A stretch of 56,644 bases of DNA from Tieghemiomyces parasiticus (taxonomy: Eukaryota > Kickxellomycota > Dimargaritomycetes > Dimargaritales > Dimargaritaceae). The stretch lies in contig JANBPT010000205.1 of NCBI GenBank assembly GCA_027575765.1, positions 1 through 56,644 on the forward strand, in the 5' to 3' direction. Numbering within the stretch: position 1 is the stretch's first letter; every line of letters begins with the position of its first letter. Below are positions 52,270 to 56,644 of the stretch, piece by piece. A model generated the notes under the pieces. It searched no databases and was not told where the DNA came from. It worked only from the letters and a program-made list of their open reading frames with translations. Made by a program: the position numbers and the translations under genes.

Positions 52270-55101
52270 CTAGAGTTTGGCAGTATCCGCGAAGGATCCC
52301 TGCCGGACCTCCCGCTCGAGTTGCATCAGCCAGGGTAGACCCCGGGCCTTTTTACCCAGGTCAGTTCGGCCTACCATATGCTCATGGAGTTCCTTGACCG
52401 CCGCAGCCCGCATGACAGCACTAGGTGCCCCCAGGATCTGTTCGCGGACGCGCGGCAGTAGCAGCTGGTCAAAGTAAGGGAACGGGACGGTGACGACTTG
52501 GTCGGCGAGCAATTGAATGTACTGTCCGTGTAGCAGGTGGGTGTAGAAGGCTGAAGACGCGGCAGTTGGCGTAGGCGGTGCCAGGGCCGTGGTCGCGGCA
52601 GCGGTAACCGACCCGTTTGGTGTGCTCGAAGTAGTGGGCCGAAGCTTGGCAGGACCACCGGCTGGCCTGGCGAACCGGTCTAACTGCGCACACAGGGTCT
52701 CCACCAGGGTCCACCCGAGTTCGGGCCGACACTGCATCAACCGTTGTACCAGGACACTGTAGGCAGCCCGTACCTGATCAAACTCAAGCCAGGCCGGGTA
52801 CAGGTCCAGTAGGGTCTGGCCGTAGTAGGGCCCCAGGGCCACTGCGAGGGGTTCAAGGTGGTCAATCTCGAGCACCGTCAGCATGAGGCGGTGTGCAGCT
52901 TGAAGTAGAGGTTTGCCATAGGGCCCTGGATGCCCTAACAAGTAGCGGTGCAGGAAAGGGAGGCAGGCCTGACGTGCGGTAGGCTCATCCACATGGGGGA
53001 GAAGGGTCTCCAGGGTTTGCATAAAGTACAGGTGACGGAGTTGCCGGGCCAGGGAGATCTCAGGGATGGGGGCGCCGGTCGGAAGCAGATCGGCCGTCAA
53101 GCCGTCGCCCGCATCCAGACAAGTGCTACACAGGTACTGGACAGCCCGATCGCAGTGCTGGTTACCCGGGCCGTTGTTCTGTGTCAGCAGAGCCCCCTCA
53201 GTGTGCAGCAAGGCGGTCACCAGCCGACTACACACCTGGCGGTAGAGGGTGAACCCGTTAGGCCCAAAGAGGGTTAGTAGGAACGGCGAAGCCTGCGCAT
53301 AGGCGTTCAGAGTAGCGAGGAATAGTGGCAAGGACTTGGCGTCCACCGTGTCCAGGTGGAGGTCGATGGCCTGTTCGAAGACCAGGGTAGCGGTCATGAG
53401 GGTAAGCTGGAGGAGCCGGCCAAGGTCGCTGTACTCCGCGGGGGAGTGGCCCAGGGCGATGACAGGGGCCGGCGAGGCCTGCCGAATGAGGGCGCCTGTC
53501 TCCAAAACCCGGGCGCGATCGGCCGCCACGAAAAGGTTACTCAAGTAACTCTCCCAGCGGCCCACGTGGTACACGGTGGAGCGGACATCGTCGACGGCCC
53601 GAAGTAGAGCACGGTACAATCGTATGGTACGGGGCAGCGCTTTGACGTTAGGATGGGCTAGGCGGGTCGCAAATGGTACCCCGGTCGTGTAGAGGTTATC
53701 CGGATCCATCGGGCGAGTTTCCACTGGCAATGGGAGTAAATCCGTCGGACCTAGGTGGAATAGGTAGCCGTGCCCCAGTAGGTAATCGAGGGTCCAGTCC
53801 AAGAGGCCCACACGTTGGTTCGCAGTCAGCCGGGCGATAAAACAGGCGGGGGTGGCGAGGTAGCGCGGGACGGCCAGATGGCCCAAGCCGCCCATGTAGA
53901 GCCCCGTTGGGACAGTAGCATTGCGACATGATACTGTATCCAATGCGACGGCGATTTGCCGATTCAGGTCAACCGTGAGCGCATCGAGGGTAACGTGATG
54001 ACCAAGTTTGCTGCCCGGGCCTTCCTGGTAGTCGTTCGCGTGCAGGAGGGCTCCCAGCACGTGCGTGGTGATGGCAAAGGTGGTTCCCATGGCCAATGCC
54101 GATCCAGGCCCGCGGTGAGCCACGCCATAGTCGCGCAGGGTTTCCGACAAGAGCTGAAGGTGCGAGCCAGGTGGGAACTGGATACCGATGGGCCGTGATG
54201 AGGTTGGAGTGGTCGGTACACCAGGCGGTGGTAGCCACGCGTCAAGGTAGAAGAGGCCAAGGAGACCACGAGCCGCCGAGGCAGCCTGAGACCGTAAAGT
54301 CGTGGACGATAAGACGGCGCGCGGGCCCGGAGTTCGGGGCATTTTGACCAGGGTGCCGGCCAGGAACCCGTACATTTGCGCGATCCGTGCGATACAGGTG
54401 TCTGGCGAGGTTATGACTTCACTGATGGCTGGCCCCGCATTGGTCCCGGGCGACGAGGTGGCCGTGGCCGGATAGGTTTCAGGCCGGCCCCAGACGTCCA
54501 ATAGTTGGCCGTGTACGGTGCGTAGAAAGTCGAGCGGGGTATCGACCGTAAGGTGGCGGAAATAGTGGGCCAGACTGGCTAGAACGGTGTCCAGCTGATG
54601 GTAGGTTGTCATGGTTGGCAGTGTGGTACCTGTGACCCGCACCAAGGTCTCACCAATGCGCTGATCCCCAGCCGCGTGCGTGAGACCCGTTAACAGCGCC
54701 CATGGTACCACGAATGCGCTGAGCAGTTCTGCCTTACGCTCTGCCGCGCCCAGCCACGGGTCGAGCGTACTCAGTATGCCGGGTAGTAAAGGGTTGACAA
54801 CCGGGTTGGCGGATGTGTCGCGTCGTCGTAGCCATTGCGTCCACAAGCGCGCGCAAGCTGACGCCGTTTCCGCAGCCGCAGGCGTGGCAAGCGTGGAGGG
54901 CAGCGCGGTGGCCACTCGTAACGTGCCCTGGATAAACGCCGGGGTAAACCACGAAACCGGTAGACGGTCGGCATGCGGTCCCAACAGCCGAAGGCTAGCT
55001 AAGGCCGCCGGGTCCTCTAATGTGGCACTTATGCCCCCCCGGGCCACCTGGCGCTGTGCTTCAATGAGTTGCTGGACCAGCGACCCCTCGGCGGTACCCA
55101 T
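52270..55101 (-). CDS. PEX8: Pex8-like peroxisomal matrix-import protein
   Basis: A 943-residue single-exon helical protein from the ATG at 55101; an in-frame ATG 54 bp upstream gives a less likely start. The C-terminus ADTAKL* ends in AKL, a peroxisomal targeting signal type 1. Pex8 is the intraperoxisomal peroxin that links the docking and RING complexes, and several yeast Pex8 proteins carry such a tail. The segment near residues 730-810 (YGKPLLQAAHRLMLTVLEID, then GQTLLDLYPAWLEFDQVRAAY and PELGWTLVETL) resembles the conserved core of fungal Pex8. No transmembrane segment is obvious. Length exceeds most Pex8 proteins (about 600-720), with Pro/Thr/Ala-rich linkers. Identification rests on the core plus AKL; a divergent peroxisomal matrix protein is the alternative. 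Confidence 0.68.
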   Translation of the reverse strand: MGTAEGSLVQQLIEAQRQVARGGISATLEDPAALASLRLLGPHADRLPVSWFTPAFIQGTLRVATALPSTLATPAAAETASACARLWTQWLRRRDTSANPVVNPLLPGILSTLDPWLGAAERKAELLSAFVVPWALLTGLTHAAGDQRIGETLVRVTGTTLPTMTTYHQLDTVLASLAHYFRHLTVDTPLDFLRTVHGQLLDVWGRPETYPATATSSPGTNAGPAISEVITSPDTCIARIAQMYGFLAGTLVKMPRTPGPRAVLSSTTLRSQAASAARGLLGLFYLDAWLPPPGVPTTPTSSRPIGIQFPPGSHLQLLSETLRDYGVAHRGPGSALAMGTTFAITTHVLGALLHANDYQEGPGSKLGHHVTLDALTVDLNRQIAVALDTVSCRNATVPTGLYMGGLGHLAVPRYLATPACFIARLTANQRVGLLDWTLDYLLGHGYLFHLGPTDLLPLPVETRPMDPDNLYTTGVPFATRLAHPNVKALPRTIRLYRALLRAVDDVRSTVYHVGRWESYLSNLFVAADRARVLETGALIRQASPAPVIALGHSPAEYSDLGRLLQLTLMTATLVFEQAIDLHLDTVDAKSLPLFLATLNAYAQASPFLLTLFGPNGFTLYRQVCSRLVTALLHTEGALLTQNNGPGNQHCDRAVQYLCSTCLDAGDGLTADLLPTGAPIPEISLARQLRHLYFMQTLETLLPHVDEPTARQACLPFLHRYLLGHPGPYGKPLLQAAHRLMLTVLEIDHLEPLAVALGPYYGQTLLDLYPAWLEFDQVRAAYSVLVQRLMQCRPELGWTLVETLCAQLDRFARPAGGPAKLRPTTSSTPNGSVTAAATTALAPPTPTAASSAFYTHLLHGQYIQLLADQVVTVPFPYFDQLLLPRVREQILGAPSAVMRAAAVKELHEHMVGRTDLGKKARGLPWLMQLEREVRQGSFADTAKL

Positions 55102-56369
55102 GTTAGAAGAGAACAATGATAAACAATAAAGTGATGATGGTAAAAGAAAGGCCAAGCAATTCGTGAGCAGAGTAGTTGGAACAGGCGAGCAATGCTGGTG
55201 CGGTCTGGCATGGAGTGGGAAAGTCTCGGCTTGTGAAGACCAGGGGTGAGGCCGTGACTTGGAATCGGTGCCAGCGTGATGCTGGCAGGTGAGAGCAGGT
55301 CCATCCCCCGACTGCCAACCTGGTAGACAAGTAGTACACGTGACTGGTCAAGGTGACCGGGGTAAACCACTACAACAGGTTGCTGTTGGACATTATGAAA
55401 GCGGGGTTATGCTGCTAAGGAAAACTGGCGTAATAACCACGTGCATCGGCGGTCTTGCAACTGAGGGGCCCACTGAGAGGCATCCTGGTCCTTAAATATT
55501 TCCCCGTTAAATGTGAAATACTTATACTTTCCACCTTGGCCTTCTCGCCAATCGACCATCGCTCGGCCCTTACACCACCCACCTCCCGCCCTCGGGCCGC
55601 CGACTTCGTAACAAAATGACTGTGGTAGATGCGACCCTAGGTATCGGGGATTCATGGGAATAAATGCTAGATCGTGCAAGTAGAAAACGACGAGGTAATA
55701 AAATGATCAATCCTAGGTAGACCTTGCCACAGTTCAGATAGCTGTGGCTGGGCGTCCATGACCCCAGGTCGAGCCATGCGCGAAATTGGAGTGGTAGACC
55801 TGAAAATGGGAAGGGGTTAGGTGTGGTGAATCATCAACGCCAGCCTAATCGACGACGCCTGGCAGAACGGTGGAAGGAAGTTGATAGATAAAACAGTAAT
55901 GCGTGCTGCTAGAAATGAGATAATTTACCAGATGAGCAGCTGGAGTGTGGGTCTGAGACGCTTGGCTAGGTAGTGGTCGTATTAGGTACAGCAATGATAT
56001 ACCTTATTTGTCAGAATGCGATAAGGCCTACAGTTTGCATTCAATGTATCGTCTAGTTATGCCTTTTATCTCTCTACGTATTGAAAAAAAAATAGTGAAC
56101 ACCTTCAGTAAAACTATTTTAACTACTATTGATCATGAGGCTGAATTGTGATAACCAAATGGTCATGTATAATGCAAGGGCAAGGCATGCTGGATAAATA
56201 AGGAGGAGGGAAAGTAGTAACGATGAATCTAGGGCCAATAGACCGCAACAAATAAGGTGGGGCTGAAAAAGGAGAATCAGATAAAATTGGGATGGCAGTC
56301 GATGAAACGAACAGTGCAGGAAGGAGGGGGGTACGCACCCAAGACACTGGTCTCGGACCCACCAGCTAA
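55102..56369. other. PEX8 promoter and kinase 3' flank
   Basis: 1.27 kb. Holds the PEX8 leader and promoter next to 55101, one possible small minus-strand gene (55407-55655, listed separately) and AT-rich sequence from 55830 to 56330 that likely carries the kinase 3' UTR. Nothing else was recognised. Confidence 0.45.
55407..55655 (-). CDS. possible small hypothetical protein (82 aa)
   Basis: Not recognised. The true ATG at 55655 gives MNPRYLGSHLPQSFCYEVGG, a Gly-rich GGGWCKG, then a strikingly aromatic stretch (KYKYFTFNGEIFKD) and DRRCTWLLRQFSLAA at the end. Composition is more protein-like than most neighbouring frames, but there is no signal peptide, domain or clear promoter. Real gene, exon of something larger, or chance. 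Confidence 0.25.
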   Translation of the reverse strand: MNPRYLGSHLPQSFCYEVGGPRAGGGWCKGRAMVDWREGQGGKYKYFTFNGEIFKDQDASQWAPQLQDRRCTWLLRQFSLAA

Positions 56370-56644
56370 TTAACATGGATGATGGTGGTTAGCTGTGTAG
56401 CTGAAGCCGCGAAATAGGAAGTCTACACTCTCCGATGTGGGTAGTTGGCAGGCTGGCGACTCCGAAATGGGCTGCGAGGTAAACTCCTTATCAAAGTTGC
56501 TTGTGTCGTCCTCGCTACGCAGCCGCGGGATGATGGGTGGCCGCACGCGGCGGGCCTCAACAGCGATCCAGTCCACGTCGCGGAAAAACCGGTGGGCCCG
56601 GATGTAGGATCCATTGATCGGCCGAACCGAGGCGCTGGAGGATG
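56370..56644 (-). CDS. AGC-family protein kinase, C-terminal end (PKC-like), partial
   Basis: 5'-partial: only about 90 C-terminal residues lie in the window; the kinase domain is beyond the right edge. It reads NGSYIRAHRFFRDVDWIAVE (end of the kinase domain), then RRVRPPIIPRL, the AGC tail DTSNFDKEFTSQPISESP containing the turn motif, and the hydrophobic motif FRGFSY followed by TANHHHPC and stop. DTSNFD-EFTSQP together with FRGFSYTA is typical of fungal Pkc1 and related PKCs (cell-wall integrity), but S6K, Sch9 and Ypk kinases share parts of it. Assignment to Pkc1 is therefore tentative; AGC kinase is firm. Confidence 0.85.
   Translation of the reverse strand, partial: SSSASVRPINGSYIRAHRFFRDVDWIAVEARRVRPPIIPRLRSEDDTSNFDKEFTSQPISESPACQLPTSESVDFLFRGFSYTANHHHPC

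Overview
The window looks like nuclear DNA of an early-diverging, filamentous-type fungus. The reasons are: GC-rich coding regions; short spliceosomal introns with GTAAGT/GTATGT/GTGAGT donors; a fused HIS7-type histidine gene; a fungalysin (M36) protease; a Pex8-like peroxin; and retention of FIGL1 and cullin-4, which budding yeasts lack. A Zoopagomycota/Kickxellomycotina-like lineage, for example a mycoparasite, would fit. That placement is an inference from gene content and style, not a proof.

Layout. FIGL1 (412-3857, +, seven exons) is followed by a gene-poor stretch of about 5 kb. Next come a secreted tyrosinase (8926-10389, +) and HIS7 (11565-13404, +, one intron). From 13.4 to 20.3 kb lies a more AT-rich, gene-poor area with two small secreted-protein candidates (both -) and a tentative small gene. 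Then follow CUL4 (20335-22653, -), a very large NUP192/NUP205 (23108-30841, -), a secreted fungalysin metalloprotease (31714-33831, -), a diverged and shortened GH81-like secreted protein (36057-37865, -) and COG5 (38755-41711, -, three exons). ArgRS (42454-44367, +) is divergent from COG5. After it come a tiny secreted candidate (45211-45378, +), an unrecognised secreted protein (45608-46911, +), RPN6 (47246-49289, -, six exons), GOT1 (49970-50874, -, four exons), FMC1 (51455-52064, +, three exons), PEX8 (52270-55101, -), a possible small gene (55407-55655, -), and the C-terminal end of an AGC/PKC-like kinase running off the right edge.

Most genes are housekeeping: DNA repair (FIGL1), ubiquitin and proteasome (CUL4, RPN6), nuclear pore, Golgi trafficking (COG5, GOT1), mitochondria (FMC1, ArgRS), peroxisome (PEX8) and histidine synthesis. 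Secreted proteins are interleaved: tyrosinase, fungalysin, a GH81-like protein, an unknown 366-residue protein and several very small proteins. That is a plausible secretome for a fungus that attacks other organisms, but no single biosynthetic or defence cluster is evident. HIS7 and ArgRS share an 11-base upstream element containing the Gcn4-type core TGACTCA, which suggests common amino-acid-starvation control. I saw no tRNA, rRNA, CRISPR array or intact transposon.
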